The notes under the pieces were generated by a model. That model did no database searches. It saw nothing but the letters and a program-made list of their open reading frames with translations, and was not told the origin of the DNA. Positions 1 to 6,984 of a DNA stretch of 11,882 bases are shown here, piece by piece. Origin of the DNA: Acidobacteriota bacterium (GTDB taxonomy: Bacteria > Acidobacteriota > Terriglobia > Acidiferrales > UBA7541); contig QHYP01000051.1 in the NCBI GenBank assembly GCA_003224195.1, positions 22,029-33,910 of the forward strand, in the 5' to 3' direction. How positions within the stretch are numbered: position 1 is the stretch's first letter; each line of letters opens with the position of its first letter. The translations under genes and the position numbers were made by a program.

Positions 1-155
1 ACGTGCATGACGACGTGGAAAATGTGCTTCTCCGGGTGATCGAGCGAGACCTCATAGCGAATCGTTCCTCGGGAGGCCGGCGGGAAGCCGAGCAAGAGCA
101 GAAACAGAAAGAGTTTTCCCTGCGGGAACTGGGGCCGAGCGCGGAATGAAATCAC
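1..155 (-). CDS. Secreted M61-like (glycyl aminopeptidase) family protein, N-terminal fragment
   Basis: Only the first 51 codons are in the window; the gene runs off the left edge. The GTG start at 155-153 overlaps the mpl TGA at 154-152 as GTGA, the same 4-base coupling seen at other junctions of this operon, which supports a real gene. The protein begins with a few basic residues, then a hydrophobic run (about residues 15-24, LFLFLLLLGF) and a small-residue stretch (PPAS), which looks like a signal peptide. The mature start reads IRYEVSLDHPEKHIFHVVMH. That resembles the N-terminal beta domain of M61 peptidases, where a D-x-P-x-x-H-x-F-x-V pattern is usual. The HExxH catalytic site would lie outside the window, so activity cannot be judged. 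The family call rests on about 20 residues. The existence of an exported protein is firmer than its family. Confidence 0.6.
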   Translation of the reverse strand, partial: MISFRARPQFPQGKLFLFLLLLGFPPASRGTIRYEVSLDHPEKHIFHVVMH

Positions 156-1590
156 TGGGCGCGCGCCTCGGTGCGTTGCGGAACGCGTTGCCCCAGTTTC
201 TTCAGCAGCTTGTCACAAAGACCATCGAAACTCCCGTTGGACATAATAAGGAGCAGATCACCGTGCTGCGCCTCGTCGGCGAGGAACTCGGCGATTGCGT
301 TGGCGCTCGGAAGCACGCGCGCGTCCTTGCCGAGTTTGCGCACGCCTTCGGCCACAAATTCAGGATCGAGGCGATTGTCATCGCCGAGCTGTTGCGCGCG
401 AAAAACGCCCCCTAAAACGACGCGGTCGGCGAGGGCCAATGACTTTGGCAGAGCTTCCTGAAAGACCCGGCGGCGCATGGAATTGGACCGCGGCTCAACC
501 ACCGCCCAGAGCCGCCGGCCAGGCCAGCGCGAGCGCGCGGCTTCCAGCGTCGCGCGGACGGCGGTCGGATGGTGCGCAAAATCGTCTACGACCAGGATGC
601 CGCCGAACTCGCCTTTCACGTCCATGCGCCGGCGCACGCTGCGGAAACTTTCAAGGGCACGCGCGATGGATTCAGCAGGAATTCCGCGGCCGTGGGCGAT
701 GGCGACGGCAGCGAGCGCGTTGAGGACATTGTGACGGCCCGCGCCCGGCAGCGCAAATTCGCCGAATTCCCTGCCCTTATATGCGACACGAAAACGCAGC
801 AGTTCGCCTTCGATGGTCAAATCGCCGGCAAGCCAATCATTGCCTTCGCGAAAACCGTACGTTTCGACTGGACAGAATGCCTTCTCCACAGCGCGGCGGA
901 TGGCCGGGCCGGACTCTTCGACGTCGCCCCAGGCGATGACGCGGCCCCGGCGCGGCACGAGATTCACGAGACGCTTGAAGGCGAGCTCGTAGGAAGGGAA
1001 GTCGGCGTAGATGTCCGCGTGGTCGTATTCGAGCGAAGTGAGAATGAGGTCATCGGGATGATAGTGGAAGAATTTAGGCCCGCGGTCCCAGAAAGCAGTC
1101 TCATACTCATCGCCTTCGAGAATGAATTCCTCACCGCCGCCGAGGCCGTAGCTTTTGCCAAAGTTTTCGGCTATACCGCCAACGAGGAAGTTCGGCCGCT
1201 TCCCCGCAGCGTGAAAAATCCAGGCGAGCATGGCTGTCGTCGTGGTTTTCCCGTGGGTGCCGCTGACAACGATGGAGTGGCGTCCAGGGAGGAAAAATTC
1301 CTCCAATATCTCCGGAAGGGAATCCGCCGGTCAAGCACTTCTTCCAGCTCGGGATTTCCGCGGGCGATGATGTTGCCGACCACAATAAGATCGGGCGCGG
1401 GATCGAGATGCGCGGCATCGAACGAGGGAAAGAAAGGGATGCCAAGACCTTCCAGCAGCGTGGAAGCTGGCGGGTACACGCCGGAATCGGAACCGGTGAC
1501 GCGGAAGCCGCTCTCGCGCAGCATGCCGGCAAGAGGCGCCATCGCCGAGCCGCCAATTCCGATTACGTGAACGTGTTTGCCGCCGCTCAT
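152..1590 (-). pseudogene. mpl: Mpl, UDP-MurNAc:L-Ala-gamma-D-Glu-meso-DAP ligase, frameshifted
   Basis: Mpl is the cytoplasmic Mur-ligase-family enzyme that re-attaches recycled murein tripeptide to UDP-MurNAc using ATP. The reading frame is in two pieces. The first (1590 to about 1315) has the nucleotide-fold start HVIGIGGSAMAPLAG and the Mpl-like GNxxxRGNPELEEVLDRRIPF. The second (about 1315 to 152) has the P-loop GTHGKTTTT, EGDEYETAFWDRGPKFFHY, and VVDDFAHHPTA. The Phe in DDFAHHP and the DEYETAF stretch favour Mpl over MurC. The pieces join in a different frame at about 1311-1316, equivalent to one missing base modulo 3. With the lost bases restored the product would be about 480 residues, close to the usual 450-470. 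The ATG start overlaps the LD-carboxypeptidase stop as ATGA. A second TTG-initiated fragment (from 1306) could be translated but would lack the UDP-binding domain. A sequencing or assembly error is a real alternative to true inactivation. Confidence 0.88.
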
Positions 1591-2561
1591 GGGATGACCG
1601 CCGGTTCAAGCAGTTCCAAAGTTCCCGCACCTTGCGCAATTAGACGCGCGCGCACGCCCAAAGGGATGGTCAGAATCGGCCGGCGCGTGTGACCGATGGG
1701 AGCGCCCCATACGACGGGCACGCGAAGGGGATCGAGAATGCGTCGGCACACATCGGCGACGCTCCAGCTTCCGGCGACGGGCGGATCGCAATCGGGGAAA
1801 TCGCCGAGCAGGATTCCCCGCACGCCATCCAGCTTACCGGCTTGCCGGAAATGCATCAGAGCTCGATCAACTTGCCACGGCTTCATCGCGCGATCTTCCA
1901 AAACCAAGATGCTCTCTTCCGTATTCAACTCCCAAGGCGTTCCCAGCGACGTCTCGAGAAGGGTGAGACACCCGCCAAGGACTCGACCCTCGGCCTCGCC
2001 CGCCACCATCGCCTCACCCGACAGGTCGAGCGGCCAGCCGGCCTGCGTTTCCGTGAGTGCGCGGAGAAACGACGCCTCGTCGTACCCGCCAGGGGCTCCG
2101 GCGCCTGCGTCCAGCCCGGACGCGACCATCGGAGCGTAAAAGGATACCCAGCGCGCACGTCGCCATAGGAAAATCTGAATCGTCGTGATGTCGCTGAAGC
2201 CGACAAGGCACTTTGGGCTCGTCAGGTCGTCCGTGGCAAATCCATCCAGGAGGTAGTTCGAGCCATAGCCGCCGCGGAGAGCGATCAGGCTGTCAACGGC
2301 GGGTTCCGCGCAGAGCCGGGACAATTCATCGCGACGCTTCTCCGTCGAGGCGGCGAAATAGCCCTCCGTAGCGACCGCCGTGGGAGACTGCACGACAAAC
2401 CCGAGACGTCTCAGCTCGGCGAGTCCCGCTTGCGTTCTGATTCCATCCGCCGGAGAGGCGGGAGCAAAAACCGCAACGCGCGAACCAGCGTGCAAGGCGC
2501 GTGGCTTCCGCGGCCGCACCGATCGCGCCTCCGATAGAGTGCGCCGAGGATCCGTGCTCAT
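1587..2561 (-). CDS. ldcA: LD-carboxypeptidase, S66 family (LdcA/MccF-like)
   Basis: The 324-residue product fits the S66 serine peptidase family. These cytoplasmic enzymes remove the terminal D-Ala from murein tetrapeptides; MccF relatives instead cleave microcin C-type conjugates. The start GSRVAVFAPASP and RGGYGSNYLL (about 96-105) are family signatures. The catalytic triad is visible by analogy to Pseudomonas LdcA: Ser123 in GFSDIT, Glu222 in LVLEDRAMKPWQ, and His291 in GAPIGHTRRP. Length is normal. The ATG start overlaps the MgtC-family stop (ATGA), and the stop overlaps the mpl start in the same way. Its product, L-Ala-gamma-D-Glu-meso-DAP, is the substrate of Mpl, so the neighbourhood favours a murein recycling role over microcin resistance. 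No signal peptide is seen, in keeping with cytoplasmic action. Confidence 0.9.
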   Translation of the reverse strand: MSTDPRRTLSEARSVRPRKPRALHAGSRVAVFAPASPADGIRTQAGLAELRRLGFVVQSPTAVATEGYFAASTEKRRDELSRLCAEPAVDSLIALRGGYGSNYLLDGFATDDLTSPKCLVGFSDITTIQIFLWRRARWVSFYAPMVASGLDAGAGAPGGYDEASFLRALTETQAGWPLDLSGEAMVAGEAEGRVLGGCLTLLETSLGTPWELNTEESILVLEDRAMKPWQVDRALMHFRQAGKLDGVRGILLGDFPDCDPPVAGSWSVADVCRRILDPLRVPVVWGAPIGHTRRPILTIPLGVRARLIAQGAGTLELLEPAVIP

Positions 2562-3226
2562 TCGTGGTGGCCTTCCAGGGGAACAACTTCGCTCACCACA
2601 CCCGGCCGGTTCAGGCGGTTGAGAATGGCTTCTTCCTGGCTGTAGCTGACGTCCGCGTCGAACTCGACAACCGATTTCTCGCCCACCATCGAAACACTGA
2701 AATGCTGCATCTTGACCTTCAGCTCGGAGAGCAGGCGCTGAATCTCCATCATTACGTTCTCAGCGTGGCTCGTGGTGAACCGAAAGACTCTCATGCGGCA
2801 CTTCAGGTTGAAGCGCTGGGCAAACCATCCAAGAACCACGAGACCGAACAGCACCAGAAGCGTCGCGAAGGCTGCGACTTTGAAGAGCCCCCCGCCCGCG
2901 GCCATTCCGATGGCAGCCTCGACAAAAATCGTGGCAGCTGTGGTCAGCCCGACAACACTCCCGCTCTCGCGCAAAATCGCGCCGGCACCAAGAAAGCCGA
3001 TTCCCTGCACGATATTCGAGGCGATTCGCGTGCTTCCTGTGTCGCCGAACTGGCGGGCAATCTCGTTAGAAAGAATGGTGAAAAGTGCGGCACCGAGGCA
3101 CACGAAAAGACTGGTGCGCATGCCGGCCGGACGGCGGCGGATATCGCGCTCGACGCCGATGGCGGCGCCGAGCGCGGCCGCCACGGCCAACCGCAGAAGG
3201 ATTTCGCGCACAGGAATCATGGTCAT
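2558..3226 (-). CDS. MgtC/SapB family inner-membrane protein
   Basis: This 222-residue protein has the MgtC/SapB architecture: several hydrophobic helices in the first 135 residues, then a soluble C-terminal domain of ACT-like type. Signature stretches are LGAAIGVERDIRRRPAGMRT (about 19-38), RIASNIVQGIGFLGAGAIL (67-85) and GLTTAATIFVEAAIGMAAG (93-111). The family includes Salmonella MgtC, which modulates F-type ATPase and growth at low magnesium, but most members have no known biochemical role. Glu103 lies in the fourth hydrophobic segment, where I recall a neutral residue being usual. The start may be the ATG at 3226 or the one at 3220; neither has a clear ribosome binding site. It begins 37 bases after the kinase gene, and its stop overlaps the LD-carboxypeptidase start. 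It is not named mgtC because its function here is unknown. Confidence 0.88.
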   Translation of the reverse strand: MTMIPVREILLRLAVAAALGAAIGVERDIRRRPAGMRTSLFVCLGAALFTILSNEIARQFGDTGSTRIASNIVQGIGFLGAGAILRESGSVVGLTTAATIFVEAAIGMAAGGGLFKVAAFATLLVLFGLVVLGWFAQRFNLKCRMRVFRFTTSHAENVMMEIQRLLSELKVKMQHFSVSMVGEKSVVEFDADVSYSQEEAILNRLNRPGVVSEVVPLEGHHE

Positions 3227-3263
3227 TCGCTTCGAGCCGCCGGGATGAGCGCGATTCTACTAT

Positions 3264-4172
3264 CTAGAGCCTAAATTGGGTCAGTTTTGCGAAGTGGCGC
3301 GCCCTAGCGGTAATCTCACGCATCTTGAGAGTGCGCAGCCGCTCGAGACCAAAGCATTCGACGGCGAAGCTCCCCATCACGGAACCATAGACCATCGCCC
3401 GGCGCAACGCGGAATCGCCGTGCTTGCCCCACCTGGCGAGATAGCCCATGAAGCCTCCGGCAAAGCTGTCCCCCGCGCCCGTCGGATCGTGGGGCTCCTC
3501 GAGGGGAAATGCTGGAACGCAAAAAACGCCGCTGCGGCCCACCATCATCGCGCCGTATTCCCCGCGCTTCACGACGAGTATGGATGGCCCCATTTTGAAA
3601 ATGTGCCGAGCGGCGCGGAGGAGATTGTGTTCATTGGAGAGTTGGCGCGTCTCCGCGTCGTTGATCATCAAAATGTCGACGTGGCGAAGTGTTTCCCGCA
3701 GCTCGCTATTGGTACGCGCGATCCAGTAATTCATTGTATCCAGCGCGGCGAGCTTCGGCTTGCCTTTGACTTGTTGGAGTACAGAACGCTGAAGGTCCGG
3801 CGCAATGTTTGCGAGAAACACGTGCTTTGCTGCGCGGTACTTTTCGGGCAGCCGTGGGCGAAATTGCGCGAAAACGTTCAACTCCGTGGCCAGAGTGACG
3901 CGCTCATTGAGATTTTCCGAGTAGCGGCCGGCCCAGAAGAAGGTTTTTCCTGGAGCGCGTTCGAGGCCGTCCAGGTCAATGTGCCGACCGCGAAAAATCT
4001 CGGCATCTCGCTCGGTAAAGTCATCCCCGACGATTGCCACGAGATTTACAGGCGCGAAAAAACTTGCCGCCACGGCGAAGTATGTGGCGGCCCCGCCTAG
4101 CGCCCGCTCCACTTTTCCATAGGGGCTTTCCAGGGAATCGAACGCGACGGACCCGACGACGAGAAGAGACAC
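3264..4172 (-). CDS. PfkB-family sugar or nucleoside kinase
   Basis: The 302-residue ribokinase-fold protein shows the N-terminal strand LLVVGSVAFDS, the glycine pair LGGAAT (about 25-30), NDAE (171-174, the NxxE magnesium/phosphate motif) and the signature DPTGAGDSFAGGFMGYLA (229-246). Asp235 is the expected catalytic base. PfkB members phosphorylate sugars, sugar phosphates or nucleosides, and the substrate cannot be read from these motifs. The GTG start at 4172 has a strong ribosome binding site (GGGAGG, 4177-4182) that overlaps the stop of the methylthioadenosine phosphorylase gene, so the two are probably co-translated. That pairing suggests a substrate from nucleoside salvage, such as a pentose 1-phosphate, methylthioribose derivative or adenosine. 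This is inference. Length and motifs look intact. Confidence 0.88.
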   Translation of the reverse strand: MSLLVVGSVAFDSLESPYGKVERALGGAATYFAVAASFFAPVNLVAIVGDDFTERDAEIFRGRHIDLDGLERAPGKTFFWAGRYSENLNERVTLATELNVFAQFRPRLPEKYRAAKHVFLANIAPDLQRSVLQQVKGKPKLAALDTMNYWIARTNSELRETLRHVDILMINDAETRQLSNEHNLLRAARHIFKMGPSILVVKRGEYGAMMVGRSGVFCVPAFPLEEPHDPTGAGDSFAGGFMGYLARWGKHGDSALRRAMVYGSVMGSFAVECFGLERLRTLKMREITARARHFAKLTQFRL

Positions 4173-4175
4173 GCA

Positions 4176-4182
4176 ACCTCCC
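4176..4182 (-). promoter_or_regulatory. Strong ribosome binding site of the PfkB kinase gene
   Basis: Read on the minus strand this is GGGAGGT, four bases before the GTG start at 4172. Its first base is the last base of the upstream TAG stop. It decides the GTG start and implies that ribosomes ending the phosphorylase gene can reinitiate directly. Confidence 0.75.
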
Positions 4183-5087
4183 TAGCTGATGTACTTGCCG
4201 ATGATGGCGGCGAGGCGCTTTTTCGTGGCCGCGGGAACAACCTTCGGATCCGTGATCATCGCGTGCTTGAGGGCTGCGCCGCATTTGCAGCTCCGCTGGA
4301 CCGGAATCGTGCGCACGGCTTCGCGCACCATCCGGTGGGCGTTCTCGGCGTTCTTGTTGAGGTTCGCCATGATCTGCTCGACCGTGACCGCGGCGTGCTC
4401 GGGGTGCCAACAATCGTAGTCGGTGATCATGGCTGCCGAGGCGTAACAGATTTCGGCTTCGCGAGCCAGCTTTGCCTCGGTGACGTTGGTCATGCCGATC
4501 ACTTCAAACCGCAGCTGGCGATGGACGTGCGCCTCGGCGAGCGTGGAGAATTGCGGCCCTTCGATGCAGACGTACGTGCCGCCGCGATGAACTTTGACGC
4601 TGGACCGCTCACACGCATCAGCAAGAATGCTCGAGAGCTGGGCGCAGGTGGGCTTATCGAAACCAACGTGGGCGACCAGTCCATTCCCAAAAAACGTGGA
4701 GATGCGGTGATTGGTGCGGTCGAAGAATTGATCCGGAATGAGGAACTCCAGCGGCCGCAATTCTTCCTGAAGCGAACCGACGGCGCTGACGGAGATGATC
4801 CGCTCGACGCCGAGAAGTTTCATTGCGTAGATGTTGGCCCGAAAGTTGATCTCCGTCGGAAGAATGCGATGGCCGCGCCCGTGGCGCGCGAGGAACGCTA
4901 TTCGTTTTCCTTCAAGCGTGCCGAGAACCATTGTGTCCGACGGATCCCCAAACGGTGTCCGAATGCGGAGCTCGCGGACGTCGTTCAGTCCAGGCATCGA
5001 GTACAGCCCGCTCCCGCCAATGATTCCGATTTGCGCTTGCAGATTTCCCCGTGCGCTCTTTGGCTTTTTTGTTTTCACGGCAGGCAT
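4182..5087 (-). CDS. mtnP: S-methyl-5'-thioadenosine phosphorylase (MTAP/PNP family)
   Basis: This cytoplasmic enzyme splits 5'-methylthioadenosine with phosphate into adenine and 5-methylthioribose 1-phosphate, recovering adenine from polyamine and SAM metabolism. Visible motifs, numbered from the upstream ATG, are IGIIGGSGLY (22-31), RHGRGH (70-75, phosphate site), GTYVCIEGPQFST (172-184), GMTNVTEAKLAREAEICYA (200-218) and TDYDCW (224-229), whose aspartates contact adenine. The Met-Thr pair and TDYDCW favour adenine-type substrates over hypoxanthine/guanine PNPs. I chose the ATG at 5087 (301 residues) over that at 5093. The GGAGA at 5094-5098 abuts the first ATG but sits six bases from the second. 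A Cys-x-Cys pair (269/271) lies near the C-terminus. The gene starts 18 bases after the MBL hydrolase and ends 9 bases before the kinase. Some members also cleave adenosine, so the preferred substrate is not certain. Confidence 0.92.
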   Translation of the reverse strand: MPAVKTKKPKSARGNLQAQIGIIGGSGLYSMPGLNDVRELRIRTPFGDPSDTMVLGTLEGKRIAFLARHGRGHRILPTEINFRANIYAMKLLGVERIISVSAVGSLQEELRPLEFLIPDQFFDRTNHRISTFFGNGLVAHVGFDKPTCAQLSSILADACERSSVKVHRGGTYVCIEGPQFSTLAEAHVHRQLRFEVIGMTNVTEAKLAREAEICYASAAMITDYDCWHPEHAAVTVEQIMANLNKNAENAHRMVREAVRTIPVQRSCKCGAALKHAMITDPKVVPAATKKRLAAIIGKYIS

Positions 5088-5093
5088 TCCCAT

Positions 5094-5098
5094 TCTCC
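5094..5098 (-). promoter_or_regulatory. Ribosome binding site that favours the second ATG of the MTAP gene
   Basis: The minus-strand GGAGA directly touches the ATG at 5093, which is too close for normal initiation. It lies six bases before the in-frame ATG at 5087, which is good spacing. The annotated start follows this. Confidence 0.65.
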
Positions 5099-5105
5099 GA
5101 GTGAA

Positions 5106-5948
5106 TTATGAATCCAGAGAAACCGGTTCGAATTCGATTTTGCCGGCGCGCTCGTGCAAAGTGGCCGCGGCGTGTTCGGGATCGTGGCCAAAAACAACAA
5201 TCCAACCGCGGCGCACGATTTCCGCGACCCACTTTCTCTTGGTCTCCAGGGTCTTGACCGGATACAGATCGTAACCCATGATCCAAGTCAACGGCAGATG
5301 GTGGCGTGTGGGGATAAGATCAGCCGCAAAAAACAGGCTTTGTCCGCCGCCCGCAACGATTACCGCCTGGATGCTTTTGTTGTGTCCCGGAATTCCGACG
5401 ACGCACACGCCCGGCAGAATTTGCGCGTCTCCCGAGAGGAGTTGCCACTGCCCGGCTTCCGTGATGGGAGTCCAGTCCGCACTCACGTAACTCGCGCGGT
5501 CGCGCTCCGTGGGCTGCATGGCGTGCTCGAGTTCTGCGCCCTGCACAACGTATCGGGCATTCGGGAAGGAAGGAACGATTCGGCCGTTATCCGCGCGTGT
5601 ATTTCCCCCCGCGTGGTCGAAGTGGAGATGGGTGTTTATGACCAGATCGATCTGCGCGTCCGCAATGCCTTTCGCCGCCAGCGCCCCCTGCAGCGGATCG
5701 TTCTCGGAAAAACCATAAATCTGGCGCCGCTTCGCATCCCATTTGGCGCCACCGCCGGCCTCGACGAGGATGGCTCTACCGCCAGCGCGAATTAAAAGTA
5801 CGTTCATCGCCAAACGGATGCGGTTACGCTCGTCCGCCGGCGCCACGCGCTCCCAGAGCGGCTTCGGCACGACGCCGAACATTGCGCCGCCATCGAGCCA
5901 GAATGTTCCCGCGCGAAGGATTTCAACCTCGATCTCGCCGAATCTCAT
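5106..5948 (-). CDS. MBL-fold metallo-hydrolase
   Basis: The 280-residue protein has the metallo-beta-lactamase metal site: THLHFDHAGG (His107, His109, Asp111, His112), PGHN (His189), AADLIPT (Asp210) and GHDP (His255), which together would hold two metal ions. The HLHFDHAGG form and the length resemble the broad group that includes AHL lactonases and related hydrolases, but those residues do not fix a substrate. The first beta-strand ends in LVEAG (61-65), where the family usually has an Asp (DTG), an odd substitution. No signal peptide is seen, so it is probably cytoplasmic. The ATG start overlaps the MeaB stop (ATGA), and the gene is followed 18 bases later by the phosphorylase start. Its link to either neighbour's pathway is unknown. 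Confidence 0.88.
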   Translation of the reverse strand: MRFGEIEVEILRAGTFWLDGGAMFGVVPKPLWERVAPADERNRIRLAMNVLLIRAGGRAILVEAGGGAKWDAKRRQIYGFSENDPLQGALAAKGIADAQIDLVINTHLHFDHAGGNTRADNGRIVPSFPNARYVVQGAELEHAMQPTERDRASYVSADWTPITEAGQWQLLSGDAQILPGVCVVGIPGHNKSIQAVIVAGGGQSLFFAADLIPTRHHLPLTWIMGYDLYPVKTLETKRKWVAEIVRRGWIVVFGHDPEHAAATLHERAGKIEFEPVSLDS

Positions 5949-6940
5949 TTGTGTTTGGATCGGCCGGAAAGACCGCTTCTTGCGAGGATTTCGCCGACAG
6001 CGGCGAAGGGATCCTTCTTTCGGTTCGCGACGTCGGCGGCGAGTTCGTCCAACAGCTTTTCGCCCGCTGCGCCGTCCAGGGCGCGCTCCAGCAATTGCGC
6101 CTGGAGCATCTCGATCAGGCGCTGCTTCCAGTGCTCGGCGCGTTTGTGCCGCCGCTCTTCGCTTGTCTCGAAATGCTTGCGGAATTCAGTAACCGTCTCG
6201 GCCAACGCGTCGATGCCTTTGGCCTCTGTGGCCACGGTACGGACAACGGTCGGTTGCCAGCCATCACGCGGCGCAACGAGCGAGAGCATTGCGAGGAGTT
6301 GCTGTTCGAGGCGATCCGCGCCTTCGCGGTCGGCCTTGTTGAGAACAAAAATGTCGCCGATTTCCATCAGGCCAGCTTTCATGCTCTGAATGTCGTCGCC
6401 GAGGCCCGGCACCAGGACAACGAGAACACAGTCGGCGAGCCGCACGATGTCCACTTCGTCTTGTCCGACGCCAACCGTTTCGATCAGGATTTGCTGTTTG
6501 CCAGCCGCGTCGAGAAGCAAAGCAACCTCAGCAGTTGCACGGGCGAGACCCCCGAGGAAACCGCGTGTGGCCATCGAACGAATGAAGATCCCTGCGTCGC
6601 CGGCGTGGCCTTGCATGCGGATGCGGTCTCCGAGGATCGCCCCGCCGCTGAACGGGCTCGTGGGATCGACGGCAATTATGCCGACAGGCTCTTCCTGTTG
6701 GCGGTAAACGGCGGCGAGACGATCAACGAGCGTGCTCTTCCCCGTACCGGGAGCGCCCGTGACGCCCGTCAGATAAGCGCGGCCCGTCGAAGGAAATAAT
6801 CGTCGAAGCAGTTCTTCCGCGTCCGGCTGGCGATTCTCGATGGCAGTGATGGCGCGCGAGACAGCGCGAACGTCGCCGCTGCGGACCTGCTCCGCCCACT
6901 GCTGCATTCTTTGAGCGGCCAATTCAACCGGGGAAGCCAT
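5945..6940 (-). CDS. meaB: MeaB/ArgK-type GTPase, methylmalonyl-CoA mutase chaperone family
   Basis: MeaB proteins are G3E/SIMIBI-class GTPases that protect and reload the B12 cofactor of methylmalonyl-CoA mutase or related acyl-CoA mutases. Numbered from the upstream GTG, the motifs are Walker A GAPGTGKS (67-74), IIAVDPTSPFSGGAILGDRI (93-112), the MeaB-typical RSMATRGFLGGLARAT (126-141), ETVGVGQDEVD (159-169) and NKAD (206-209, guanine specificity). The C-terminal helical arm is present, and total length is normal (331 residues from the ATG). I prefer the ATG at 6940, which has AGGA at 6946-6949 five bases upstream, over the GTG at 6955. No mutase gene is in the window. The adjacent acyl-CoA dehydrogenase fits branched-chain amino acid or propionyl-CoA catabolism. 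The stop overlaps the MBL gene start. Confidence 0.92.
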   Translation of the reverse strand: MASPVELAAQRMQQWAEQVRSGDVRAVSRAITAIENRQPDAEELLRRLFPSTGRAYLTGVTGAPGTGKSTLVDRLAAVYRQQEEPVGIIAVDPTSPFSGGAILGDRIRMQGHAGDAGIFIRSMATRGFLGGLARATAEVALLLDAAGKQQILIETVGVGQDEVDIVRLADCVLVVLVPGLGDDIQSMKAGLMEIGDIFVLNKADREGADRLEQQLLAMLSLVAPRDGWQPTVVRTVATEAKGIDALAETVTEFRKHFETSEERRHKRAEHWKQRLIEMLQAQLLERALDGAAGEKLLDELAADVANRKKDPFAAVGEILARSGLSGRSKHK

Positions 6941-6945
6941 ACCAA

Positions 6946-6949
6946 TCCT
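6946..6949 (-). promoter_or_regulatory. Ribosome binding site for the meaB ATG
   Basis: Minus-strand AGGA five bases before the ATG at 6940. It lies inside the reading frame that would start at the GTG (6955), so it argues for the shorter protein. Confidence 0.5.
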
Positions 6950-6984
6950 GCTCACGCAAGCTGGCTCCAGAAAGCATCGACCTA

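Noticed and set aside
569..1570. 333-residue plus-strand open frame opposite mpl
   Set aside because: The minus strand carries clear Mpl motifs across this whole stretch. The plus frame has no recognisable domain and is a by-product of high GC codon use.
1171..1590. The N-terminal Mpl piece as an independent 139-residue gene
   Set aside because: The last 45 or so residues after IPF are out-of-frame translation of the ligase domain. It is half of a broken gene.
2501..5111. Three long plus-strand frames (2501-3274, 3276-4100, 4263-5111) that look like a tiled plus-strand operon
   Set aside because: Each lies exactly opposite a well-recognised minus-strand gene. Their products are rich in His, Arg and Ala with no family signature.
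5882..6799. 305-residue plus-strand frame
   Set aside because: It is antisense to meaB, whose GTPase motifs are intact. No motif or ribosome binding site supports the plus frame.
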